The position numbers were made by a program, and so were the translations under genes. Below the pieces are notes generated by a model, which was not told the origin of the DNA, did no database searches, and saw only the letters and a list, made by a program, of their open reading frames with translations. A stretch of DNA of 15,168 bases. It comes from Bacteroidota bacterium. Its GTDB lineage: Bacteria; Bacteroidota; Bacteroidia; Bacteroidales; GCA-2748055. Of this stretch, positions 1 to 6,409 are shown piece by piece. Every line of letters begins with the position of its first letter. Positions within the stretch are counted from its first letter, which is position 1. The stretch is taken from assembly GCA_030642565.1 (NCBI GenBank), contig DAOWNM010000026.1, forward strand, positions 1 to 15,168, written 5' to 3'.

Positions 1-65
1 ACCCGGTCGATGTTCTTTAATTCCTTAAATTCGGAAAATGTCTCTATCAAATTAAGATTTTCCAT
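1..65 (-). CDS. nusA: NusA transcription factor, N-terminal fragment (cut by window edge)
   Basis: Only the first 21 codons lie in the window. They read MENLNLIETFSEFKELKNID then R, which resembles the start of Bacteroidota NusA (a short acidic-hydrophobic helix with FSEFK and NIDR). NusA binds RNA polymerase and modulates pausing, termination and antitermination in the cytoplasm. The start ATG is at 65-63 on the minus strand, 15 bases after the rimP stop. This fits the widely conserved rimP-nusA-infB order and co-transcription from the rimP promoter. The call rests on a short peptide plus synteny, so it is good but not certain. Confidence 0.8.
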   Translation of the reverse strand, partial: MENLNLIETFSEFKELKNIDR

Positions 66-80
66 TGCTACACTATTGAA

Positions 81-506
81 TCAATTAAATGATATTATTG
101 CTTTTGCTGTTTTGATCTCTTCAAAACCAATCTCCTCGTTGTCTCCATTTACCCTCAGAATGATTCCATTATCAGAAATCATTTCCAGTTTGCCTTTTAC
201 CTTCATTCCATCGGTATAAAGCACCTCGATATCACGACCTAAATTCTTCTCATACTGTTGCTTTACCCTGAAGGCACCACCCAGTCCCGGAGAGGAGACC
301 TCCAGTGAATAATCCTCCACATCGCGGTCCAGCGATTCATTCAATAACCGGCTGATCTTCACACACTCATCTATGGAGATTCCTTCCGGCCTGTCCACAT
401 GGACAGTAATGACGTTCCCGGCTTTCACAGCCACTTCCACAAGGAAAATATCACTTCCCTCTATGTACTGTTCCACCAGTTCTGTTATGCTCTCAGTCGT
501 AATCAT
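81..506 (-). CDS. rimP: Ribosome maturation factor RimP
   Basis: RimP assists maturation of the 30S ribosomal subunit in the cytoplasm. The protein is 141 residues. It has an N-terminal alpha/beta domain (about 1-75) ending in the family hallmark LEVSSPGL (residues 68-75), followed by a C-terminal SH3-like domain (about 80-141). I chose the ATG at 506-504. The reading frame stays open back to 632, but those 42 extra codons run through the leader and promoter region, have no RimP similarity that I can see, and would make the protein unusually long. There is no strong Shine-Dalgarno, only an A-rich stretch, as is usual in this phylum. nusA follows 15 bases downstream. Confidence 0.93.
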   Translation of the reverse strand: MITTESITELVEQYIEGSDIFLVEVAVKAGNVITVHVDRPEGISIDECVKISRLLNESLDRDVEDYSLEVSSPGLGGAFRVKQQYEKNLGRDIEVLYTDGMKVKGKLEMISDNGIILRVNGDNEEIGFEEIKTAKAIISFN

Positions 507-523
507 TTTTTCAGGTAATAAAA

Positions 524-543
524 TAGGGGACAAAAGCCCCCTA
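524..543 (-). terminator. Leader hairpin with U-rich tail upstream of rimP (possible attenuator)
   Basis: On the minus strand the arms TAGGGG (543-538) and CCCCTA (529-524) form a perfect 6-bp stem around an 8-nt loop. The stem is followed directly by TTTTATTACC, and the final A of the stem gives UAUUUUAUU. It lies in the transcribed leader between the rimP promoter and start codon, ending 17 bases before the ATG. The form resembles a weak intrinsic terminator, so transcriptional attenuation of the rimP-nusA operon is possible. The interrupted U-run and short stem make this tentative. It could also act only on translation or do nothing. Confidence 0.4.
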
Positions 544-568
544 GAACAAATCTCTCCTAACGACAGCG

Positions 569-599
569 CAAAATTACACATAATCGTGAAATTTGCAAA
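569..599 (-). promoter_or_regulatory. rimP-nusA promoter (Bacteroidota type)
   Basis: Read on the minus strand, TTTG (599-596), a 19-base spacer and TAATTTTG (576-569) match the Bacteroidota primary sigma consensus TTTG-N19-21-TAnnTTTG exactly. Transcription would start near 562, leaving a leader of about 55 bases before the rimP ATG at 506. This is the best promoter match I found in the window. Confidence 0.75.
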
Positions 600-649
600 A
601 AACAGAACGTTTTTTCGCTGATACAAACCCAATTATGGCAATAAAAACA

Positions 650-657
650 TAATTTTG
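650..657 (+). promoter_or_regulatory. Putative -7 box for the HD hydrolase-lpx operon
   Basis: TAATTTTG matches TAnnTTTG exactly. I see no clear TTTG at the expected -33 position. If used, transcription would begin near 664, only about 11 bases before the ATG at 675. That argues against translation from the upstream GTG at 657, which lies inside the box. Confidence 0.4.
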
Positions 658-674
658 TGCTACAAAAAACCAAG

Positions 675-1919
675 ATGGGGAACAATTCTTCCACCAATAA
701 GCTGAAAATCATCAATGATCCTGTCTATGGATTTATTAAAATTCCATACGATACGGTCTTTGACCTGATTGAACACCCCCTTTTCCAGCGTCTGCGAAGA
801 ATCAGGCAGCTGGGGCTCACCCATTTTGTTTATCCAGGTGCCAACCACACCCGTTTCCAGCATGCCGTGGGAGCCATGCACCTGATGGGACTGGCCATTG
901 AGGTGATCAGGTCCAAGGGTCATGCCATTACCGATGAGGAGGCCAGGGGGGTAACCATAGCCATCCTGTTGCATGATATCGGGCACGGACCGTTTTCTCA
1001 CTCCCTGGAACGTAGCCTGATCAAGAGCATCTCCCATGAGGAGATCAGCCTGATGTTTATGGAGCAACTCAACAGTGAGTTCCGGGGCGAACTCTCCATG
1101 GCCATTGCTATCTTCAGGAACAGGTATCATAAAAAATTCCTGCACCAACTGGTTTCCAGTCAGCTTGACATGGACCGCCTCGACTATTTGAAGCGCGACA
1201 GTTTTTTCACCGGAGTCACCGAGGGCGTGATCGGATCGGACCGGATCATCAAGATGCTAAACGTGCTGAACGACCAGCTGGTGGTTGAAGAAAAAGGAAT
1301 CTATTCTATCGAAAATTTTTTGATTGCCAGAAGACTGATGTACTGGCAGGTCTATCTTCACCGCACCGTAGTGGCCTCCGAGCAACTTCTGGTGATGATG
1401 TTGAAAAGGGCACAGGCTCTTACATCCAGAGGAAAAAAGCTTTTTGCCACCCCTGCTCTGACCTACTTCCTTCAGGAGAACCACCAGGTCTCCCTTGAAC
1501 AGTTTGCCCTGCTGGACGATGACGATATCCTTGCCTCAGCCAAAGTGTGGTGCAACAATTCGGACCGGGTGTTGTCTATGTTAGCGGACGGACTGATCAA
1601 CCGGAACCTGTTTTCAGTGGAGTTGGATAACCAGTCATTCCGGGCTGATCGTGTAACGGAGATCAGGAGCAGTGTGGCTGAAAGGCTCTCCATTACCGCC
1701 GAAGAAGCTGAATACCTGGTGGTATCGGACAGTATCAGCAACTTTGCCTACAGTGACATGGACGATAGGATCACCATCGTGGATAAGAGTGGAAACAGGC
1801 GCGATATTGCGGAGGCATCAGATATTCTGAATATCTCGGTACTCTCAAAAACTGTACGCAAATATTTCCTCTGTTACCCCCGTTTTATTTTAGAAAAAAG
1901 TAGTTTTAACCCTAAATAA
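675..1919 (+). CDS. HD-domain phosphohydrolase, SAMHD1/COG1078-like
   Basis: Predicted 414-residue cytoplasmic HD-superfamily hydrolase. Using the ATG at 675 as residue 1, the metal-binding set characteristic of SAMHD1-type dNTP triphosphohydrolases is complete: RFQHAVG (His63), LLHDIGHGPFSH (His100-Asp101) and QLDMDRLDY (Asp167). The C-terminal half (about 230-414) resembles the family's helical extension. Family members hydrolyse dNTPs or other nucleotides, but the substrate of this one cannot be told from sequence. An in-frame GTG at 657 would add six residues. I prefer ATG 675 because 657 overlaps a -7 box. lpxD starts 11 bases after the stop, so the genes are probably co-transcribed. This pairing is common in Bacteroidota, though its meaning is unclear. 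Confidence 0.88.
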   Translation: MGNNSSTNKLKIINDPVYGFIKIPYDTVFDLIEHPLFQRLRRIRQLGLTHFVYPGANHTRFQHAVGAMHLMGLAIEVIRSKGHAITDEEARGVTIAILLHDIGHGPFSHSLERSLIKSISHEEISLMFMEQLNSEFRGELSMAIAIFRNRYHKKFLHQLVSSQLDMDRLDYLKRDSFFTGVTEGVIGSDRIIKMLNVLNDQLVVEEKGIYSIENFLIARRLMYWQVYLHRTVVASEQLLVMMLKRAQALTSRGKKLFATPALTYFLQENHQVSLEQFALLDDDDILASAKVWCNNSDRVLSMLADGLINRNLFSVELDNQSFRADRVTEIRSSVAERLSITAEEAEYLVVSDSISNFAYSDMDDRITIVDKSGNRRDIAEASDILNISVLSKTVRKYFLCYPRFILEKSSFNPK

Positions 1920-1930
1920 AATCAACCTGA

Positions 1931-2965
1931 ATGAATTTCACTGCTGCTGTTATTGCTGAATTCCTGAAAGGGTCAGTAGAGGGCAACCCCGAGGCCTCGG
2001 TAAGCGACATTGCCAAAATAGAGGAGGGAAAACCCGGAACGCTCTCCTTCCTCGCCAATCCGAAATATGAAAAGTACATATACAATACCCTATCTTCCAT
2101 TGTGATAGTAAATGCTGATTTTCAACCACAACATAATATCAGTGCCACTCTGGTCAGGGTTAAAAACGCATATGAATCTTTTGCTGCACTCCTCAGGCTC
2201 TACGAACAGAGCAAGCCCAGGAAAAGCGGGATCAGCAAAATGGCCGTTATCTCAGAATCAGCGTCACTGGGGAGAGAGCTTTATGTGGGCGATTTCACAG
2301 TTATCTCTGAGAATGCCTCCCTGGGCGATGGTGTGCAACTCTACCCACAGGTTTATGTGGGCGACAATGTGAAGATCGGTGAAAGAACTATTCTCCATCC
2401 CGGTGTCAAGGTGTATGAAGGTTGTGAGATCGGGGCCCATTGCGTGATTCATGCCGGGGCCATTATTGGTGGAGACGGATTTGGATTTGCTCCCAATAAA
2501 GAGAACAATTATGAGAAGGTTCCGCAGGTGGGTAAAGTGATCATCGAAGATCATGTGGAGGTGGGTGCCAACACCACAGTGGACCGTGCTACCATGGGTG
2601 CCACCATCCTGCGCAAAGGGGTGAAGCTGGATAACCTGATTATGATCGGGCACAATGTGGAGATAGATGAGAATACAGTAATCGCTGCACAGAGTGGTAT
2701 CTCGGGTTCTACTAAAGTGGGTAAAAACTGTATGTTCGGGGGACAGGTGGGACTGATCGGGCACATCACCATTGCCAGCGGGGTTAAAATTGCGGCGCAA
2801 TCGGGGATCTCCAAGGACATCAAAGAGGAGGGGATTGTGATCCAGGGATCTCCTGCATTTGAATTCGGACCCTACCAGCGCAGTTATCTGCTATTCCGTA
2901 ACCTGCCTCAAATACGCGACCAAATCAACGAACTGGAACGGAAAATAGAGGGGCTAACACAATAA
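1931..2965 (+). CDS. lpxD: UDP-3-O-(3-hydroxyacyl)glucosamine N-acyltransferase LpxD
   Basis: Third enzyme of lipid A synthesis. It transfers a 3-hydroxyacyl chain from acyl-ACP to the 2-amino group of UDP-3-O-acylglucosamine in the cytoplasm. The 344-residue length is normal. Residues 1-95 form the N-terminal uridine-binding domain. From about 100 to 320 there are hexapeptide repeats ([LIV]GxxxX) that build a left-handed beta helix. GDGFGF (181-186) and the catalytic histidine in IGHNVEI (His241) are present, followed by a C-terminal helix (about 320-344). The gene order lpxD, lpxC-fabZ, lpxA places three consecutive lipid A enzymes together. Confidence 0.96.
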   Translation: MNFTAAVIAEFLKGSVEGNPEASVSDIAKIEEGKPGTLSFLANPKYEKYIYNTLSSIVIVNADFQPQHNISATLVRVKNAYESFAALLRLYEQSKPRKSGISKMAVISESASLGRELYVGDFTVISENASLGDGVQLYPQVYVGDNVKIGERTILHPGVKVYEGCEIGAHCVIHAGAIIGGDGFGFAPNKENNYEKVPQVGKVIIEDHVEVGANTTVDRATMGATILRKGVKLDNLIMIGHNVEIDENTVIAAQSGISGSTKVGKNCMFGGQVGLIGHITIASGVKIAAQSGISKDIKEEGIVIQGSPAFEFGPYQRSYLLFRNLPQIRDQINELERKIEGLTQ

Positions 2966-2967
2966 GG

Positions 2968-3000
2968 TTGAATCCGGTTCGTCTTTATTTTATATATTTG
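2968..3000 (+). promoter_or_regulatory. Putative internal promoter before lpxC-fabZ
   Basis: TTG (2968-2970), a 22-base gap and TATATTTG (2993-3000) make a good but not ideal match to the Bacteroidota promoter. The predicted start of transcription, near 3006, is only a few bases before the lpxC ATG at 3011, which would give an almost leaderless message. It lies entirely in the 45-base lpxD-lpxC gap and would allow lpxC-fabZ-lpxA to be expressed separately from lpxD. Confidence 0.5.
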
Positions 3001-3010
3001 AAACCGATTT

Positions 3011-4414
3011 ATGGCGGAAAAACAGAGGACGTTAAAAGCGCCCATCTCATTTAAAGGCAAGGGCCTGCATACCGGTGTGGAGGTTAATATGACCTTTCAA
3101 CCAGCACCGGACAGTCACGGTTATATCTTTAAGCGCACCGACCTGCCCGGGCAACCCATTATCAATGCCCTGGCCGAAAATGTGGTAGAGACATCACGTG
3201 GAACTGTCCTTGAAGAGAATGGTGCCCGTATCTCCACCATTGAACATGTACTGGCCTCCTTTGTGGGCATGGGCATCGACAATGTGCTGGTGGAGGTGGA
3301 TGGCCCGGAAGCCCCCATCCTGGATGGCAGTGCACGGGATTTTGCAGAAGCCATTGAAAAGATCGGTGCAGTTAACCAACAGACCGATCGTAAATATTTT
3401 ATCCTGAAGGAGAAGATAGAGTATTATGATGAGGAACACGGTATCCATATCATCGCCTACCCTGACAAGATCCAGAGTATCAATGTGCTGATCGACTACA
3501 ACTCCAACGTGCTGGGTCACCAGTACGCCTCTCTGGAGGAGATTCAGAACTTTAAGGAGGAGATTGCACCCTGCCGCACCTTTGTGTTCCTTCATGAACT
3601 GGAGTACCTGATCAATAACAATCTGATCAAGGGTGGGGATGTGGACAACGCCATTGTGATTGTGGACCGGAAGATGGAACAGGAGGAGCTGGACCGCCTG
3701 GCCGACCTGTTCAACAAACCACATATCAGTGTCCAGCCCGAAGGAATCCTGAACAATGTGGAACTGAGGTTCTCCAATGAGCCTGCCAGACACAAGCTAC
3801 TGGATCTGATTGGCGACCTGGCGCTGGTGGGAAGGTGGTTCAAGGCCAGGATTATCGCTACCCGGCCAGGACACCCGAGCAACAACGAATTTGCCAGGAC
3901 CCTGCGACAGGTGATGAAAAAGGAAGCACTGCAAAAAAAGGTACCGGTCTATAATCCCAACCTGGAACCATTGATCAATATCAATGAGGTAAAGAGAAGA
4001 CTTCCCCACCGCTACCCCTTCCTGATGGTGGACAAGGTGATCCATCTGGATAAGAAATCGGTAGTGGGCATCAAAAACGTCACTAACAATGAGCCCTTCT
4101 TTACGGGACATTTTCCGGAGGAGCCTGTGATGCCTGGGGTGCTGCTAATTGAAGCCGCAGCCCAGGTGGGTGGGATCCTGGTACTGGGAACGGTACCCGA
4201 TCCTGAAAACTACTCCACCTATTTTCTGAAAATTGATAAGGTGAAATTTAAAAGAAAAGTGATTCCCGGCGATACTCTAATCATCAAAGTGGACTTGCTT
4301 GAGCCGATCAGACGTGGCATAGCACTGGTATTTGCAGAAATCTTTGTTGGTAACAAACTGGCAATGGAGGGAGAACTGATGGCACAGATTGTAAAAAACA
4401 AAGACCATGATTAG
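3011..4414 (+). CDS. lpxC-fabZ: Bifunctional UDP-3-O-acyl-GlcNAc deacetylase / 3-hydroxyacyl-ACP dehydratase (LpxC-FabZ)
   Basis: A 467-residue fusion of two enzymes, typical of Bacteroidota. Residues 1 to about 305 are LpxC, the zinc deacetylase that commits UDP-GlcNAc derivatives to lipid A. Glu78-His79 in STIEHVLAS, His261 and Asp265 in ARHKLLDLIGDL, and His288 in RPGHPSNNEF correspond to the catalytic and zinc-binding residues. Residues about 320-467 are FabZ, the hot-dog-fold dehydratase of fatty acid synthesis. It has LPHRYPFLMVD (331-341), catalytic His367 in FTGHFPEEPVMPG and Glu381 in IEAAAQ. Both active sites look intact. The fusion ties supply of acyl chains to their use in lipid A. 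The stop overlaps the lpxA start by 8 bases, suggesting coupled translation. Confidence 0.97.
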   Translation: MAEKQRTLKAPISFKGKGLHTGVEVNMTFQPAPDSHGYIFKRTDLPGQPIINALAENVVETSRGTVLEENGARISTIEHVLASFVGMGIDNVLVEVDGPEAPILDGSARDFAEAIEKIGAVNQQTDRKYFILKEKIEYYDEEHGIHIIAYPDKIQSINVLIDYNSNVLGHQYASLEEIQNFKEEIAPCRTFVFLHELEYLINNNLIKGGDVDNAIVIVDRKMEQEELDRLADLFNKPHISVQPEGILNNVELRFSNEPARHKLLDLIGDLALVGRWFKARIIATRPGHPSNNEFARTLRQVMKKEALQKKVPVYNPNLEPLININEVKRRLPHRYPFLMVDKVIHLDKKSVVGIKNVTNNEPFFTGHFPEEPVMPGVLLIEAAAQVGGILVLGTVPDPENYSTYFLKIDKVKFKRKVIPGDTLIIKVDLLEPIRRGIALVFAEIFVGNKLAMEGELMAQIVKNKDHD

Positions 4415-5198
4415 CAAGCAGGCAAACATTCATCCGGGGGCGAAAATCGCCAAAATTGTAACAATAGATGCTTTTGCCACCATATATGAAGATGTGGAGA
4501 TCGGTCCGGGAAGCTGGATCGGACCCAACGTGGTAATCATGAATGGCGCCAGGATCGGAAAAAATGTACAGATATTTCCCGGAGCGGTGATTTCAGGTGA
4601 TCCACAGGACATGAAATTCAAAGGGGAGGTTACTACCACCGAGATTGGCGATAATACCATTATCCGTGAGTATGTGACCATTAACAAAGGGACCAAAGCC
4701 AATGACCGCACAGTGGTGGGAAAAGATTGCCTGATTATGTCCTACGTGCATATCGCCCACGATTGTGTGTTGAAAGACAAGATTATCCTGGGGAGCTATG
4801 CCGGACTGGCGGGAGAGGTGGAGGTGGATAACTGGGCCATCATAAGCCCGGGTAGCCTGGTCCACCAGTTTGTTCGTATCGGGACCCATGTAATGATCCA
4901 GGGGGGCAGTAAGGTGAGTAAGGATGTACCACCGTTTGCTATGGCCGGAAGGGAGCCCATCTCCTTTACCGGGATCAACTCCATCGGTCTGCGCCGCAGG
5001 GGCTTTACCAATGAAACTATCTACGCCATCCAGGAGGCCTACCGCATTATATACCAGCGCGGACTCAACATCTCCGATGCCATGGAGGTTGTGGAAGCCA
5101 ACCTGCCTGCCTTTAAAGAGCGGGACGAGATTATCCTTTTTATCCGTGCTTCAAAAAGAGGAATAATCAGGGGCTATTTTGACGGAAAAGAGGTGTAG
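4407..5198 (+). CDS. lpxA: Acyl-ACP:UDP-N-acetylglucosamine O-acyltransferase LpxA
   Basis: First enzyme of lipid A synthesis. It moves a 3-hydroxyacyl chain from ACP to the 3-OH of UDP-GlcNAc. The 263-residue protein has left-handed beta-helix hexapeptide repeats over about residues 5-185 and a helical C-terminal domain (about 190-263). The family segments GDPQDMKF (64-71), HIAHDC with the catalytic-type His118, LVHQF (151-155) and GLRRRGF are visible. The segment AGEVEVD carries Glu where the E. coli enzyme has His in AGHV. To my knowledge this is normal in Bacteroidota. The ATG at 4407 overlaps the end of lpxC-fabZ. The stop lies one base from the stop of convergent thiL, leaving no room for a dedicated terminator. 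Confidence 0.96.
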   Translation: MISKQANIHPGAKIAKIVTIDAFATIYEDVEIGPGSWIGPNVVIMNGARIGKNVQIFPGAVISGDPQDMKFKGEVTTTEIGDNTIIREYVTINKGTKANDRTVVGKDCLIMSYVHIAHDCVLKDKIILGSYAGLAGEVEVDNWAIISPGSLVHQFVRIGTHVMIQGGSKVSKDVPPFAMAGREPISFTGINSIGLRRRGFTNETIYAIQEAYRIIYQRGLNISDAMEVVEANLPAFKERDEIILFIRASKRGIIRGYFDGKEV

Positions 5199-5199
5199 T

Positions 5200-6237
5200 T
5201 TAATCACTTCGGGCATTCCATCCCTGTGCCTGCAACTGGATGGCATTCCCATCGTTGCCCACCAGCAGGGCCGATCCCTTCTTATCGGTAATATTCCCAA
5301 TCACACTCACACCCTCAATGACAGAAACCTTGTCAAAATCGGAAAGGGGAACAGTAAAGAGCAATTCGTAATCCTCTCCCCCGTGCAGGGCAGCCACCAT
5401 AGGTTCCATCTGGAACTCAGCAGCGGCCTCTTTGGTTTCATCGGCCACTGGAATACGCTCATCATAGACCTGGCATCCGCACCCCGACGCTTTACAGATA
5501 TGGAGCAGCTCAGAGGAGAGTCCGTCCGAAATATCGATCATGGCTCCGGGCGTGATACCAGCCTCCTTCAGGGCTAACAGTACATCCACTCGTGGCTCCG
5601 GCTTCAGGTAGCGTTCCAGTATATAATCATAACCGGTAAGTTCGGGCTGGAAACCGGGATCCTCTGCATGAAGCAGCTTCTCCCGCTCCAGTATTTTGAG
5701 TCCCATATAGGCTGCACCCAGATCGCCTGTAACGCAGATCAGCTGATTGTTTTTCGCCGTACTGCGCAGTGTCAGCTCCTCTTTCAGAGCAGTCCCGATG
5801 GCAGTCACAGTAATAACGAGTCCGGTCATGGAACCGGAAGTATCGCCCCCCACCATGTCCACATTAAACTTTTCACAGGCCAGTTTCACCCCCTTATAAA
5901 ACTCCTCCAGCGCCTCCACCGAAAACTTACCCGAAATTCCAATAGAGACGGTGATCTGACGGGGAGCCGCATTCATGGCGTAGACATCCGAAAGGTTGAT
6001 CACAACTGCTTTGTATCCCAGGTGCTTCAAAGGGGTGTAGACCAGATCAAAATGGACCCCTTCCAGCAGCATATCGGTGGTGACCACCTGCATATATGCA
6101 CCGTGATTAATAACGGCAGCATCATCGCCCACTCCCAAGTGGGTACTCTCTTGTTTGTTGGTAAAGCCCGAAGTGAGATGATCGATGAGTCCGAATTCGC
6201 CCATCTCCTCGATGGTACGGATCTTTTTTGATGTCAT
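5200..6237 (-). CDS. thiL: Thiamine-monophosphate kinase ThiL
   Basis: Phosphorylates thiamine monophosphate with ATP to give thiamine diphosphate, the active cofactor. The 345-residue protein has the AIR synthase/PurM-like fold. Family motifs in order are GVGDDAAVI (35-43), TTDMLLEGVHFD (53-64), GGDTSGS (130-136, metal/ATP site), DISDGLSSEL (235-244) and HGGEDYELLFT (285-295). The start ATG at 6237 gives a normal N-terminus. It is transcribed divergently from sufB and convergently with lpxA, so it is a single-gene unit here. A 17-bp perfect palindrome sits one base upstream of its start codon. No other thiamine synthesis genes are adjacent. The YjbQ-family protein, which may have thiamine phosphate synthase activity, is about 7 kb away. 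Confidence 0.96.
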   Translation of the reverse strand: MTSKKIRTIEEMGEFGLIDHLTSGFTNKQESTHLGVGDDAAVINHGAYMQVVTTDMLLEGVHFDLVYTPLKHLGYKAVVINLSDVYAMNAAPRQITVSIGISGKFSVEALEEFYKGVKLACEKFNVDMVGGDTSGSMTGLVITVTAIGTALKEELTLRSTAKNNQLICVTGDLGAAYMGLKILEREKLLHAEDPGFQPELTGYDYILERYLKPEPRVDVLLALKEAGITPGAMIDISDGLSSELLHICKASGCGCQVYDERIPVADETKEAAAEFQMEPMVAALHGGEDYELLFTVPLSDFDKVSVIEGVSVIGNITDKKGSALLVGNDGNAIQLQAQGWNARSD

Positions 6238-6238
6238 A

Positions 6239-6255
6239 AGAAAATACTATTTTCT
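6239..6255. promoter_or_regulatory. 17-bp perfect palindrome upstream of thiL
   Basis: AGAAAATA-C-TATTTTCT: two 8-base arms around one central base, with no mismatch. It ends one base before the thiL start codon. It could be a protein-binding operator for a dimeric regulator. In the thiL mRNA it is unlikely to form a stable hairpin because the loop would be a single base. AT-rich palindromes also arise by chance. Confidence 0.4.
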
Positions 6256-6274
6256 GAACAATTCAACTGGTCTG

Positions 6275-6285
6275 TTGTAATACAA
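6275..6285. promoter_or_regulatory. 11-bp perfect palindrome between thiL and sufB
   Basis: TTGTA-A-TACAA. It overlaps the start of the minus-strand -7 box (6290-6283) and sits about 20 to 30 bases upstream of the plus-strand -7 box (6305-6312). A protein bound here could affect both thiL and suf transcription. No regulator can be named from the sequence. I see no good match to the IscR/Rrf2-type sites I know. Confidence 0.35.
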
Positions 6286-6290
6286 ATGTA
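6283..6290 (-). promoter_or_regulatory. Putative -7 box for thiL
   Basis: On the minus strand TACATTTG matches TAnnTTTG exactly. Transcription would start near 6276, about 40 bases before the thiL ATG. No clear TTTG is seen at the -33 distance. Confidence 0.45.
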
Positions 6291-6304
6291 AGAACAAGTT
6301 TTTG

Positions 6305-6312
6305 TATATTTG
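6305..6312 (+). promoter_or_regulatory. Putative -7 box for the suf operon
   Basis: TATATTTG matches TAnnTTTG exactly. Transcription would start near 6319, giving a leader of about 60 bases before the sufB GTG at 6381. The -33 element is not obvious; the nearest TTG is at 6275-6277, too far by about 6 bases. A weak -33 could mean that an activator is needed. Confidence 0.45.
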
Positions 6313-6370
6313 GGCCCTGTTTTAAATTAATCTTATTTACAATTAGATCGGGCCAACCATTACCCAAAAC

Positions 6371-6409
6371 ATGTGGAACAGTGACAGATCAGGAGAAGAT
6401 ATTAAATGA
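6371..6409 (+). other. Out-of-frame 12-codon ORF overlapping the sufB start
   Basis: An ATG at 6371 opens a frame of 12 codons (MWNSDRSGEDIK) ending in TGA at 6407-6409, across the sufB GTG start and out of frame with it. It has no clear ribosome binding site. It could be a leader peptide that tunes sufB translation, a chance ATG, or a trace of a one-base sequencing error near the true start. Confidence 0.2.

Noticed and set aside
507..632. 42-codon N-terminal extension of rimP
   Set aside because: It spans the promoter and leader hairpin and would make RimP abnormally long. The ATG at 506 gives the family length.
2264..2800. 178-codon open frame on the minus strand inside lpxD
   Set aside because: Antisense shadow of the repetitive hexapeptide coding region. 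His-rich low-quality translation and no domain.
3194..3793. 199-codon open frame on the minus strand inside lpxC-fabZ
   Set aside because: It lies wholly antisense to a certain gene with intact active sites, and its sequence has no recognisable fold. It is a by-product of codon use.
5668..6231. 187-codon plus-strand open frame inside thiL
   Set aside because: Antisense shadow of thiL, whose motifs are all intact. No recognisable protein features.
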